Below the pieces are notes generated by a model. The model ran no database searches. It saw only the letters and a list, made by a program, of their open reading frames with translations, and was not told where the DNA came from. From Mallotus nudiflorus (lineage: Eukaryota; Streptophyta; Magnoliopsida; Malpighiales; Euphorbiaceae), in the NCBI GenBank assembly GCA_947683625.1, contig CANTUR010000126.1:2542001-2606000 (forward strand): 64,000 bases of DNA. Direction: 5' to 3'. Made by a program: the position numbers and the translations under genes. Positions 24,096 to 35,016 of this stretch are shown here, in pieces (position 1 is the first letter of the stretch; the number at the start of each line of letters is the position of its first letter).

Positions 24096-24729
24096 GAAAA
24101 TGCCGGAAGCCTCTAGAACATGGTAGAGGGCTGCTTGAGTTGCCAAACTCGAGGGAAAAATACCTAGGCCAAGGAAGGAGCCCAAGAGCATGTGGGAAGG
24201 CTCTAGAAGGCTCTAGAAAGCTGCAGAAAAATAGCAAGGCTGCATATTGCTAGCCATGCCAAGGAGGCCATCCGAAAACTTCTATCAAGGAGCAAGGGTG
24301 CCAGCCTTCCGGAAAGTTCCCATGCCTCCAATGCTTGCTACCCATGTTAGGCCATGCGGCCAGCATCTAGAAGCTTCCCTTCCCTTTGTACACAGCAAGA
24401 AGCTTCTAGGAAAATCATTGTACATGTACTGTTTGTAGAAATGTCCCGAAGAAATAATTATAGCCACACATTGAGGAGGTGGAAAACCTATATAAAGGCC
24501 ACTCCTCCCACTTGTAAATGATGATGAGAATTTGTGAAGAAATCTAATAAAGCCTCACACTTACTCTCATTCAAGTGCTGCCTAATTTACGACCCAAACC
24601 TCTCTTTTCTCACTTGCTCACTCAAATTCCGCTGCGTTCCAACTCTCAGGCTTACTTAGTTCTACTTCTCTAGCAAGTGTGACTAAGTGCCGCGCGTCTT
24701 AGCTGACCTCCAACGCTGAGCACGTGACA
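23975..24729 (+). repeat. 3' LTR of the TR-GAG-type element
   Basis: 755 bp, same ends as the 5' LTR, TATATAAA at 24489-24496. It carries about 25 bp near its 3' end that the 5' LTR lacks. Confidence 0.92.
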
Positions 24730-25822
24730 TTCTGCTCCAAATATTCCTTTCCTTTAGCAAAGTTGTACAGCTAAGTGTACATAATGACAGTTGGTTCTGA
24801 AACTCCTAACATCAAAAGAGGTTGCCCACGAAGGATCGTGTATGATACCACAGAGCAGTGGAAGCTAATGTTTCTACTGTGCTCAAGCTTCCATCTTCAA
24901 ACAGCAAATTCATAGTTATTTAAAAGTTAAAACTCATCAAATCCATTAAGAAAAAACATGCAAAAACAAATGAGCTTTGGCTCAGCCTTATTTGAGTCAC
25001 ATCCAAAACAGAAAATTCCGGCCTACAATGAATATATCACACCTTACATTTGTAATGAATATATGTGTGTTATATTTTTATTGGGGAAGTGTAAGATGTC
25101 CAGTGTATCATCCAACTATTAGGTGTAATTGTAGGCAAGAATGTCCCAAAAGAGAACTATGCCATCTCGGATTTGAACCCTGAAAAAGAATCAATATATA
25201 AAGCAAATGAAAGCAAGTGGAAATGAACTAACCTGTGTCTCGCCAAAGGCAATAACAGGAAGAGCATAAGCAAAGAAAATATAAGCTGTGGGTGCTAATA
25301 TTCTACCATTTAAAAAAAAAATCAATCATCAATACCAATTTCATTATTTTGGCAGTTTGAGTTTGTTCATTTGGAAGCTATACAGAAAAGGCTACCTGAA
25401 TCCTGAGCGGAGGCCACCAGTCCAATCTTGCTCATAACAGGATGTTCTACCTTTAACATCTTTTATGATGCCTCTGAACGGGGTTTTGATGTCCTCCATT
25501 TCTGTTACAAAGAAATGCTTTAATTAGTTACAATTTTCATCAAAATATATTCACTGTACCAAGTAATAACACTCATTGATCTTCTAAAAACCTAGAAAAG
25601 CAAATATCAGGAACAAGACTTTCTGCTAAAATCTTTGAAAAGCTTGCATAATCATGGCCAAGAACAACATGTGAAAAAATTTCAGAGTTAGGATATTACC
25701 AGAGAGTTAAGGGCTTTTTTTTTCGGAATTTTCTTCCCTAAATTTTGGTGGAAAATATTACACTACAGATTCTACAAAATTTGCCACGTTAGTTATGTAA
25801 ATACCGCAGAAGAAGTGAAACT

Positions 25823-26057
25823 GATATTCTAACTCAGCATGTTTAGTTGGTATAATAATGTATTAAAAAAATGATATGTAATTATATATAAACTTAGTGA
25901 AATGTACAATACATTGCATGCAAAAACAATTTTAGTAATAATCAAAATTAACCATTCATATTTGTATTAAAAAACTATCCACTAAATATATATGTAATTA
26001 TATGTTATTTTTTTTAATAAAGTGTTACGCCAACTAAGCATGTTAAGTTGGAATATC
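25823..26057. mobile_element. MITE in the 5' region of the BOR pseudogene
   Basis: About 235 bp with imperfect terminal inverted repeats of about 60 bp (GATATTCTAACTCAGCATG on the left, GATATTCCAACTTAACATG in the reverse complement of the right). The intact BOR copy lacks it. It lies between the start codon and the TATA box. A duplication was not resolved and it has no coding capacity. Confidence 0.7.
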
Positions 26058-26100
26058 GATTTTACTAAATAATTTTTAATAAAATAGAGGACACTGGTTT

Positions 26101-26110
26101 CTTTATATAG
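26101..26110 (-). promoter_or_regulatory. Relic TATA box of the BOR pseudogene
   Basis: Minus-strand CTATATAAAG in a block matching the intact gene's promoter at 59331-59340 (both followed by AGGAAAGAAAAGAAAA on the plus strand). Homology ends near 26140. Confidence 0.65.
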
Positions 26111-26329
26111 AGGAAAGAAAAGAAAAGAGGAAGGTCCAAATAAAAGTTTTTTTAGGGAAAGTCTTGACTACAATTGGTGTATATTATACTCAATAATAGA
26201 ATTTAACATAAATCATTCAAATATCTTAGACTTTGTTGATAACAATATAATATATATTTTCTGTTTTAAATCTTTTCACTACGTGTATATATATCAAGTA
26301 TAGATAATTTTTTTTAATATATATATATA

Positions 26330-26650
26330 TGTTGTGAAATAAAGATTAAATTACTTATTTTGTTATAGAACTAAACTTGAATTTAGTAGTATTTAACTAG
26401 AAGAAAAATATTTTATAGTAGAATGATTTTGAGAGAATTTAGAAAGAGTTTGGAGAGAATTTAGAGAACTATAATATTGAAAGAATTTGGAGAGTAATCT
26501 ATCTTTTCTTCTTCTTAATCTTAACCTTCTCATTAATGAATTTCAATCCCTTTATATAGAGATTTTCTTTTCACTATTTGAGAACTATTCTCTCACAAGC
26601 AATATATTGTTCATTCACAAGCAATATATTGTTCATTCACATTCATAATA
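26330..26650 (-). repeat. 3' LTR of the young Copia element
   Basis: 321 bp. In element orientation it starts TATTATGAATG and ends TTTCACAACA, so the first dinucleotide is TA instead of TG in both LTRs. It is preceded (element sense) by the purine-rich AATGGGGAG. Confidence 0.92.
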
Positions 26651-26790
26651 CTCCCCATTGAATAACAATATTTTGCAACTGCCTTGTTAAAACCTTGCTA
26701 AATAAAACCCAGTGGGAAAAACTTTAGCTTAAGGAAAAAGAGTACAGTGCATGATATTCTCCCCCTCAAGTTGATATGTATAATCTTCCT

Positions 26791-28959
26791 TCACATAGTA
26801 TGTAGATGTCGCATTCCAATATCGTGAACGTGCTTTCTAAAGATTGTAGTTGGAAGTGCCTTTGTGAAAAGATCATCTAAATTCTGGCTAGACTGAATAT
26901 ACTTGATATCTATATGATTGTCTTTTATTAGCTCTTGAGTGTATGAAAAGAATCTTGGAGGTATATATTTGGTTCTATCACTTTTGATATATCCTTCCCT
27001 TAACTGTGCAATGCATGCTGCATTATCTTCATATAAAATTGTTGGACTTTTGTTGACTGGAAAACCACAAGATTCTTCAATATGATGTGTCATTGATCTA
27101 AGCCACACACACTCTCTACTTGCTTCATGTAGTGCAATAATTTCAGAATGATTTGAGGAAGTAGTGACAAGCGTTTGTTTCTGGGAACGCCAAGAAATTG
27201 CAGTTCCATTATTTGTGAACACATAGCCTGTTTGAGATTTCGCTTTATGAGGATCAGATAAATGCCCTGCATCTGCATAACCAATCAATTCTTGTTTTGA
27301 ATTGTTAGAATAAAATAAACCCAAATCAACATTTCCTCGAAGGTATCGAAGTATATGTTTGACCCCTTTCCAATGCCTTTTTGTTGGAGCTGAACTGAAC
27401 CTTGCTAATAAATTGACTGCAAAAGAAATGTCAGGTCTAGTACAATTAGCAAGATACATTAGAGCTCTAATGGCACTGAGATATGGAAATTCAGGACCAA
27501 GAATTTCTTCATTTTCTTCACAGGGTCGAAATGGATCAGTCTCAATATTGAGTGATCTAACGACCATTGGAGTACTTAAAGGATTTGCTTTATCCATATT
27601 AAAGCATTTCAAGATCTTTTCTGTGTAATTTGATTGATGCACGAATATCCCATTGTGCATTTGCTCAATCTGTAAACCAAGGCAATACTTGGTTTTTCCA
27701 AGATCTTTCATTTCAAATTCTTCCTTTAAGTATACTGTTGCTTCATGGATCTCATTTTCTGTTCCAATGATATTCAAATCATCAACATATACAGCTATAA
27801 TCACAAATCCGGCTATTGTTTTCTTAATAAAAATGCATGGGCAAATAATATTACTCACATATCCTTTATTAATCAAATAATTGCTTAAACGATTATACCA
27901 CATGCGCCCAGACTGTTTTAACCCATATAAAGATCTCTGGAGCTTGATCGAATACATTTCTTTGGGTTTTGTACTTAATGCTTCAGGCATTTTAAATCCT
28001 TCAGGGATTTTCATATAAATGTCACTATCAAGTGATCCATACAAATAAGCAGTCACAACATCCATAAGACGCATTTCTAATTTCTTAGAAACTACTAGGC
28101 TAATCAGATACCTGAATGTAATTGCATCCATAACAGGAGAATACATTTCATCATAATCAATTTCTGGCCTTTGTGAAAAACCTTGAGCTACAAGTCTAGC
28201 TTTGTACCTTATTATTTCATTTTTCTCATTTCTCTTTCGTACAAAGACCCACTTGTATCCTACAGGTTTCACATTTTTAGGCATAGGAATAATTGGCCCA
28301 AAAACATTTCGTTTGTTTAGTGAGTCCAATTCAGCCTGCATAGCATCTTTCCATTTTATCCAATCATGCCTATTTTGACATTCCATGACTGATTTTGGTT
28401 CAGGATCATCTTTGTCATTTATGATTTCACATGCAACAGTATATGACAATGTTTCATGACTTTCTTTATTTTCTATTTCTTCAGGGATATTTTCCTCGCT
28501 ATCAATATGATTATTTACTCCCTTTCTCTTTCGAGGATTTTTATCCTTAGAACCAATTGGTCTTCCACACTTCTGGCGTGTTTTAGACTCATGAGTGTCT
28601 TTATTCTCAAATTTTATTTCTGGAATTTCAATACGAGCAGGAGCATTGGCTGCTGGTATATATGATTTAGTCACTCTTTTTGTATCAGTAAATGCATCTG
28701 GCAATTGATTTGCAATTGCTTGTAAGTGCACAATCTTTTGCACTTCTAATTCACATTGTTTTGTGTGAGGATCCAGATGCAATAATGATGGTTCATTCCA
28801 TGAAATATCCCTTTTCACTTCTTTCTCCCCTTTTCCCAATGTTGGGAAAACAACCTCATTAAATTGACAATCAGCAAAACGTGCTGTAAAAACATCACCA
28901 GTTAGAGGTTCAAGATATCTAATAATTGAGGGTGTTTCAAACCCAACATAAATTCCCAA
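26791..28959 (-). CDS. Copia reverse transcriptase-RNase H, intact frame
   Basis: The 722-codon frame starts inside the integrase C-terminal linker (MGIYVGFE). It holds the whole RVT_2 domain: [51 protein letters not shown] and catalytic YVDDLNIIG. Ty1 RNase H follows (YADAGHLSD, LYEDNAACI, DDLFTKALP) and the frame ends near RHLHTM. The ATG is only the first methionine after a TGA stop (28962-28964, arginine in relatives), so the natural product would be a polyprotein from gag. One RT codon reads DVV where Copia usually has DVK. Confidence 0.92.
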   Translation of the reverse strand: MGIYVGFETPSIIRYLEPLTGDVFTARFADCQFNEVVFPTLGKGEKEVKRDISWNEPSLLHLDPHTKQCELEVQKIVHLQAIANQLPDAFTDTKRVTKSYIPAANAPARIEIPEIKFENKDTHESKTRQKCGRPIGSKDKNPRKRKGVNNHIDSEENIPEEIENKESHETLSYTVACEIINDKDDPEPKSVMECQNRHDWIKWKDAMQAELDSLNKRNVFGPIIPMPKNVKPVGYKWVFVRKRNEKNEIIRYKARLVAQGFSQRPEIDYDEMYSPVMDAITFRYLISLVVSKKLEMRLMDVVTAYLYGSLDSDIYMKIPEGFKMPEALSTKPKEMYSIKLQRSLYGLKQSGRMWYNRLSNYLINKGYVSNIICPCIFIKKTIAGFVIIAVYVDDLNIIGTENEIHEATVYLKEEFEMKDLGKTKYCLGLQIEQMHNGIFVHQSNYTEKILKCFNMDKANPLSTPMVVRSLNIETDPFRPCEENEEILGPEFPYLSAIRALMYLANCTRPDISFAVNLLARFSSAPTKRHWKGVKHILRYLRGNVDLGLFYSNNSKQELIGYADAGHLSDPHKAKSQTGYVFTNNGTAISWRSQKQTLVTTSSNHSEIIALHEASRECVWLRSMTHHIEESCGFPVNKSPTILYEDNAACIAQLREGYIKSDRTKYIPPRFFSYTQELIKDNHIDIKYIQSSQNLDDLFTKALPTTIFRKHVHDIGMRHLHTM

Positions 28960-30210
28960 TCTTCATTGAGGACCCATTTTTGTGCGCTGAGGTGGCGCAA
29001 TGGGTACATATGCTGCACAACCAAAAATTTTGAGATGGGAAATATTTGGCTCTTGACCAAATGCCAATTGTAGTAGGGAGTATTTATGATATGCACTAAG
29101 TCTGATGCGAATTAATGAAGTAGCATGTAGGATTGCATGACCCTAAACTGAAATGGGAAGCTTTGTTCTCATTATTAATGGTCTAGCAATAAACTGAAGT
29201 CGTTTAATCAATGATTCAGCTAAACCATTTTGAGTATGTACATGGGCAACAGGAAGCTCAACAATGATCCCAGTAGACATACAATAATCATTGAATGCTT
29301 GAGATGTAAATTCACCAGCATTATCAAGTCTTACCCTCTTGATTGTATAATCAGGGAATTGTGCTCGTAATTTAATAATTTCAGCAAGCAACCTTGCAAA
29401 TGCAACATTACGAGTTGACAATAGACAAACATGTGACCATCTACTAGATGCATCAATTAATACCATAAAATATCTGAATGGTCCACATGGTGGGTGAATT
29501 GGCCCACATATATCACCTTGAATTCTTTCAAGAAACATAGGTGATTCATTTTGAATTTTAGATGGTGAAGGTCTCAAGATTAATTTTCCAAGAGAACAAG
29601 CTGTACATGGCATTTCATTTGATTGAGGAATTCTTTGCCCCTTCAAGGGATGCCCATGTGAATTCTCAATTATCCTTCGCATCATTACTGATCCAGGATG
29701 ACCTAATCTGTCATGCCATAAATTTATTATTGAAGGATCATAAGATTTTTCTTTTACTGCCATATTTGATTCAATTACATGTATATGCATGTAATGCAAT
29801 CCAGTAGGGAGTTTTGGTAGTCTTTCCAATACTTGCATTTTTCCTGATTCATAGGAAACTATATTTAAATATTTGTTACCATTTATAGTAATAGATTGGG
29901 TATCACACCCATTTCGATATATGTCATCAAAACTCAACAAATTTCTTGTTGATTTTGGTGAAAACAAAGCTTCATCAATTATAAACTTTGTTCCATTTGG
30001 TAACATAAATTTAGCTTTGCCAATTCCTTCAATCAGATCTACAGGACCTGATATTGTTTTTACAACTGCCTTTGTGGGCTTTATTTCAGAGAAATAATCT
30101 CTATTTTTCAAGATAGTATGTGTAGTACCACTATCTGGTATGCAGAGATCTCCAATATTATCTTTATGTTGAGTACAATCCATATTAAACTTCAAAATAA
30201 ATAAACACAA
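28960..30210 (-). pseudogene. Copia protease-integrase, broken by stops
   Basis: The frame from 30210 contains protease DSGTTH, pre-integrase LWHDRLGHPG with a CTACSLGK zinc pair, and integrase catalytic residues D (GDICG), D (RLDNAGEF) and E (NGLAES). After LPISV it meets TAG near 29143, where tryptophan is usual (TGG to TAG). It continues with GHAILHATSLIRIR and IFGCAAYVPIAPPQ to a second stop (CGA to TGA) at 28962. All three catalytic residues remain. Confidence 0.92.
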
Positions 30211-30429
30211 AATTAATCAATTAAGGTAAAAACATAAAATAATTGTAAAGTAGGACATTTTATTTAATTTAAAAATAACATACATAACAATAACATATTC
30301 TTCAGAATCAAATAAGTAATAACAATATACTTAAAATTATAGATGTCTCAATTTCCATTGTCAGTAAAATCATCAGTAAAATCAGAAACATCTAAATGAG
30401 TTGTATCATTAACATGAGTATGATGCTCA

Positions 30430-31382
30430 TTGAAGTTTATTTCCTTTTCTTTGCCTTTCAATGATGCCTTATAAAGTTGGCAAAGATGTGGTGGTGTTCG
30501 ACAAATTCGTGATCAGTGTCCTTTACTACCACATCTGAAACACACAGTTTCAGACTTATATTGAGGCCTTTCTTGAACACCACTGATGACTGATTTTAAC
30601 TTCTTTTGAGGTTGAGTCTGAGTTTGTTGTGGAGTATTATTATATTTATTTCCACGACCATGGCCAAAGAATTGACCTCTTCCACGTCCACGACCTCTAC
30701 CTTTCCCACGTCCACGGCTATTGTAATTTTTATATCTGGAATAATTTGTAGCATTTGCTTCTGGAAATGCTATTGAGCCAGTGGGACGGGATTGATGATT
30801 TTTCATCAAGAGTTCATTATTTTTCTCAGCTACCAGTAGGCATGAAATTAGTTCAGAATATTTTTTAAATCTCTGCATCCTGTATTGTTGTTGCAGTGTA
30901 ACATTTGATGCATGAAATGTGGAGTAAGTTTTCTCCAGCATATCCTCATTTGTGACTATCTGCCCACAGAATTTTAATTGTGATACTATTCTGAACATTG
31001 CAGAATTATAGTCACTCACTTTTTTGAAATCTTGAAAGCGTAAAGCTCTCCATTCATCAGTGACTACTGGTAGTATTACATCTCTTTGATGATCATATCT
31101 GTCTTTTAGATCCTTCCAAAGAACACTTGGATCTTTGATAGTCAAATATTCACATTTTAATCCTTCATCAAGATGACGACGGAGAAAAATTATAGACTTG
31201 GCTTTATCTTGCAATGAGGTGTTATTATTTTCTTTTATGGTATCAATTAACCCCATTGATTGAAGATGCATCTCTAAATCTAGAATCCAAGACATATAAT
31301 TTTTTCCCGTGATGTCAAGAGCAACGAACTCAAGCTTTGCTAGATTTGTCATTATGATAACTAATAAAAAAATATAACTCAA
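30430..31382 (-). pseudogene. Copia gag (UBN2 type) with RGRGRG tract and broken zinc knuckle
   Basis: The likely start is the internal methionine MTNLAKLEF (about 31352), giving the typical FVALDITGKNYMSW opening; the longer upstream start (31382) adds ten hydrophobic residues not seen in relatives. It continues with LWKDLKDRYDHQ and an arginine/glycine-rich RNA-binding tract. A zinc knuckle CFRCGSKGH follows and is cut by TGA (30513) where tryptophan normally stands. The frame then reads on with RTPPHLCQLY. Confidence 0.9.
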
Positions 31383-32209
31383 TTAGAATTCATAAATTTG
31401 ATGGCTACTAAAAAAAATCAAACATGATCAGAAATTTACTAATTAATTATATCATGAATGAATATTGCAAGAAATAATAGTGGTACAAAAAATGATACAA
31501 TAATACTTAAAATTATATCAAATAGAAAATCATCTTCCATATTAATTATTCCTAAAACTATTATAATAGTCATGATCAAAACACAAATATAAATATACCA
31601 AATCATGTTTACAATTTACAGTAAAGAGAGAAAGAGAAAATGTATGAATTTGTGTGAATGAATAACATTTATAGCTCATCTATTTATAATGAAAAATATA
31701 GCCGTTTATTACCGTTATATTACCGTTGGTAATAAAAATATAGCCGTTAGAATTTTTTTTTTTTTTAATATAATATATTGAGAAATAAATTATATAAAGT
31801 AAAATCAATAAATAATGTTGATATGATTATTTATAGCAAGTGAATTAACATAACGATATGTATAAATATGGGGCAAAACCGTCCATTAATATAAAATGGG
31901 GTATAGCCTTCCATTAACATAAATAATAAAAAAAATAAATGTGCATAAATATAAATTGGTAGGAGGCATAGCCATCCATAAGGTTAGAACCATTTCTAGC
32001 AATATTTGCATCAATGGTGTAGTTAGTAAAACAAAATAAAAATAACAATTAATATAAAGTTAGATTAAAGAAATAAATATAAATATATAAATTAGTAGGA
32101 GGCATAGCCATCCATGATAATATATAATCAACTAATATATTCATAAATATTAAATATTAAGAAATATGTACCTTATTGTTTTGATCGAGAGCTCCTCATG
32201 CTGATAACG

Positions 32210-32530
32210 TGTTGTGAAATAAAGATTAAATTACTTATTTTGTTATAGAACTAAACTTGAATTTAGTAGTATTTAACTAGAAGAAAAATATTTTATAGTA
32301 GAATGATTTTGAGAGAATTTAAAAAGAGTTTGGAGAGAATTTAGAGAACTATAATATTGAAAGAATTTGGAGAGTAATCTATCTTTTCTTCTTCTTAATC
32401 TTAACCTTCTCATTAATGAATTTCAATCCCTTTATATAGAGATTTTCTTTTCACTATTTGAGAACTATTCTCTCACAAGTAATATATTGTTCATTCACAA
32501 ACAATATATTGTTCATTCACATTCATAATA
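32210..32530 (-). repeat. 5' LTR of the young Copia element
   Basis: 321 bp, same termini as the 3' LTR. In element sense it is followed by CGTTATCAGCATGAGGAG, the likely primer-binding region; this is not the usual TGGTATCAGAGC. Confidence 0.92.
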
Positions 32531-32777
32531 ATATATATATTATTTCATGATCAAATTTGTGGAAAAGAGGGTCTGAAGTGAGAAAACAAACAAAGTTTTT
32601 CTAACATTAAAAAAGGGAATTACTTGTAATAATGAATTGAAAATCTGTAGTATATGCCTTGTCACTTGAGTCCACGTATCCGAAGTTAATTTCAAAAAAG
32701 GGTGCAGTTTTATCTTCAAAATATAAAAAATAAAAAGAAGGCAGCAGTTTGGGCTGCAAGCATATAGACACCACAGA

Positions 32778-32780
<3 letters not shown>

Positions 32781-32826
<46 letters not shown>
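32781..32826 (-). repeat. 46-base poly(T) run (poly(A) on minus strand)
   Basis: On the minus strand the A-run is preceded by GGAAATAAAAGATTTGCTC, so an AATAAA signal sits about 20 nt before the tail. This looks like the 3' end of a retroposed transcript whose 5' end I could not locate. Confidence 0.7.
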
Positions 32827-32828
<2 letters not shown>

Positions 32829-33532
32829 GTACGAGAGCAAATCTTTTATTTCCGAATGAAACCAAAATAAAACCTCATGCATGACGTTGCACGATGGAGC
32901 CAAAAGCCATTCGCTTTGATGATGAGAGGGCAGGAAGGCGTACGGGGATACAGAAGGGGGGTCGGTGGGTTTTGACTCTCTAAATTTCCATCACTATCTA
33001 TAAAATAGTATCATAATATATCAGAATTTATAATTGTAAATACTGTACTAAAGTAGTTCATAAAAATATTGGTGTGTAAAAAAAGTTATTAAAATATTTA
33101 ATATTTTAATAATAATCATATAATAGTGATTAAATTTTATATATACCTAAGAAAAAAAAAGTCATTAAAAAAATAAAAAGAAAAGATAATAATCGTTTTG
33201 GTTAATGAGATATTGAGATGTATATCTTATATGATGTATTATATGTGAAATTTATTGATTTTGAAGCATTTCATATAGAAAATTAAGAATTTTGACAATA
33301 TAGAAGACAAAACAAAAAAAATTAAAAGGAAGTTTGGGAGACAAAAACATGAAAGAACGAAATAAAATCAAAGAAAAGGGATAGGTAGTGAAGAGTTCAA
33401 AAATCTTTTGAGGTAAATTTTATTTTTTTAATTAAATTTATTTTTTGGTCTTAACTAAATAAAGTTTTTAATTTTGTGAGTCTTATATAAATTTAAAATG
33501 AAAGATTTGCTTCCAAATTGAAGGGAGCTCAA

Positions 33533-33536
<4 letters not shown>

Positions 33537-33572
<36 letters not shown>
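33537..33572. repeat. (TA)n microsatellite
   Basis: About 17 TA units following a short GT run. Confidence 0.95.
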
Positions 33573-33575
<3 letters not shown>

Positions 33576-33691
33576 TAAGAAAATTTTTCAAATTCTAGAG
33601 GGCAATGACCCCCTGGCTTCCTTAGTAGTTCTACCCCGGAAGCATCCCAAAGCTATTTTGGTACTCGAACAAAAATTTCTGAGAGAGTATT

Positions 33692-34997
33692 TGTAGACAC
33701 CCGATTCGATCGGTCCGTGTTAGGAGACGAATTAGGTTGCTCAGTTTGACTGGCCTGTTGTCAAGCCCGATAATGAGAATGTGAAACTTAGACATGAGAA
33801 TGAAGCATGAATCTCTAAGTGGAAAGTGGACTTGAAAACCCAAAGCCTGGAAAACTCAAAACAGAGCCAAACTACCCAAATTTGGCCCAAGCCCGCCTGG
33901 CCTAGCGTAGGCCCGGGCCAAAGGGGCATCGACTCAGTATAATGAGGAAATCGCCTCTTTGGCAGCTGTCAATAAGGCGATTGCCTCATCACAAAGGCGA
34001 TCACCTCATCGATGAGGCGCCGCCCAATTGGCAGGCCCCCAAAAGGCCCTTTTTTATGCATGTCTCGTGTTCTCGCATCAAGGGAACGAGACCCCCTGTT
34101 GGTGAGGCGTCGCCTCAGCAATGAGGCGACCGCCTCATTAACAGTTTCAGCTTGCTTTCTGTTCTATTTTCCTTTCATGCTCGTCATGATGTCCACTTTG
34201 GTTTGCATTCCTTTAACCTTAAATATGCCTGTATGATTGCATGATGGTGATTATCTTGATTATTTGATGGTTTTTTGGTCCATAATGTGAAAAACCCTTT
34301 CTTTATAGGGCCTTTTGTAAGTATTGTTATTTGTGATTTCTTTTTTCTTGAAAGGAAGGGCTAACCGTGTGTTATTTGTAGGAATTACTTGATGGTTTCT
34401 GTCATCGAGTAGTCACTGTTACTAGTTACCCCTTTGTATATTGCCACTTTTATGTTATTTTAATAGTTTATTCTCGGTATATGTTTGGTTTATTTTCTGT
34501 ATATTATTCATTTATTTAGCTAAAAAGCATTGTAATCCTTAATCCCTTTCCCCATCTAATTTTGAATGTATTGTTGTAAATTATTATTTATTTTATTTAC
34601 TGTGTTTTTTGAGACTTAAAGGCATGAAATTAGACTAATGTGCAAACTCGGACTTAATTATAAAATCTAGCAATTATCCAAAGGCAATTTCATAACGTGT
34701 GGTAAATGAGGAAATAATTAAATGGTAATAAAACACAAAACACAAACGGAGGCCAACCGCAAGGTTGGGTGAGCATTCAAACGCTCATACCCAGTTTCCA
34801 AACCCGATCTCTGATGACGGCTTCTAGGAACCTCCGTGGGATCCAGTTGCTGTATAGTATGTCCCGGCTTTTATCCGGGTGGCAACTCCATCTCCGAATA
34901 GGCCCAATACCTATATCGTATTTCCTAGTGGGCCTCGAGCCCACACAGTGCCATAGTCGCCAAACACTTAGGCGCGCGCTAAACTCCGCCGCCTACA
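33692..34997 (+). repeat. 5' LTR of the Tat element
   Basis: Starts TGTAGACACCCGATTCG, ends CTCCGCCGCCTACA. Contains a palindrome-rich GAGGCGAT/GCCTC cluster at about 33930-34140. Confidence 0.93.
33930..34140. repeat. GAGGCGAT palindrome cluster in the 5' Tat LTR
   Basis: Units such as AGGCGATTGCCTCAT, AGGCGATCACCTCAT and GAGGCGACCGCCTC alternate with short spacers; an equivalent cluster lies at 47970-48190. Confidence 0.85.
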
Positions 34998-34998
34998 G

Positions 34999-35016
34999 TG
35001 GTGACTCCACTGGGGA
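34999..35016 (+). other. Primer-binding site of the Tat element
   Basis: TGGTGACTCCACTGGGGA, one base after the LTR. This form is common in Tat/Ogre-like elements, for which a tRNA-Arg primer has been described; I could not check the tRNA. Confidence 0.7.

Larger units (their letters stand above)
21300..24729 (+). mobile_element. Gag-protease-only LTR retroelement (TR-GAG type) inside BOR exon 3
   Basis: Two LTRs (21300-22029 and 23975-24729) enclose a PBS, a gag-protease frame and a polypurine tract, with no RT, RNase H or integrase. Total length is 3430 bp. The ends are TGTCACGACC and CACGTGACA. The insertion splits pseudogene exon 3 between AGAGCTTCT and TTCTGCTCC, leaving only a 4-bp duplication (TTCT). 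It fits the non-autonomous TR-GAG class and must borrow polymerase and integrase from another element. Confidence 0.9.
18486..25499 (-). pseudogene. BOR4-like boron transporter pseudogene (tandem copy)
   Basis: Exons found by alignment to the intact copy: 25396-25499, 25233-25302, 24730-24894 plus 21272-21299 (split), 20659-20823, 20377-20543, 20114-20286, 19931-20026, about 19747-19860, 19347-19666, 18995-19274, 18672-18806 and 18486-18524. Exon 4, which encodes a membrane segment in the other copy, is absent; unrelated sequence lies at 20830-21240. Exon 2 lacks 13 bp. Exon 3 has indels, an in-frame TAG and a 3.4-kb retroelement. Exons 5 and 7 each lack one base, exon 9 lost its start and acceptor, and exon 12 has a TGA stop. 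Exons 6, 8, 10 and 11 remain open. It cannot make a transporter. Confidence 0.95.
26330..32530 (-). mobile_element. Nearly complete Copia element, 6.2 kb, young
   Basis: Two 321-bp LTRs (26330-26650 and 32210-32530) differ by only about 3 bases by eye. They enclose gag, protease, integrase, RT and RNase H in Copia order on the minus strand. The flanking duplication ATATA (26325-26329 and 32531-32535) fits but is weak evidence in TA-rich DNA. A handful of stop codons break gag and the protease-integrase region, while a 722-codon RT-RNase H frame is intact. The element sits about 220 bp upstream of the BOR pseudogene TATA relic. Confidence 0.95.

Noticed and set aside
32607..32903. 98-codon frame with a long poly-lysine run.
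   Set aside because: The lysines are the A46 tail read as codons; no protein evidence.
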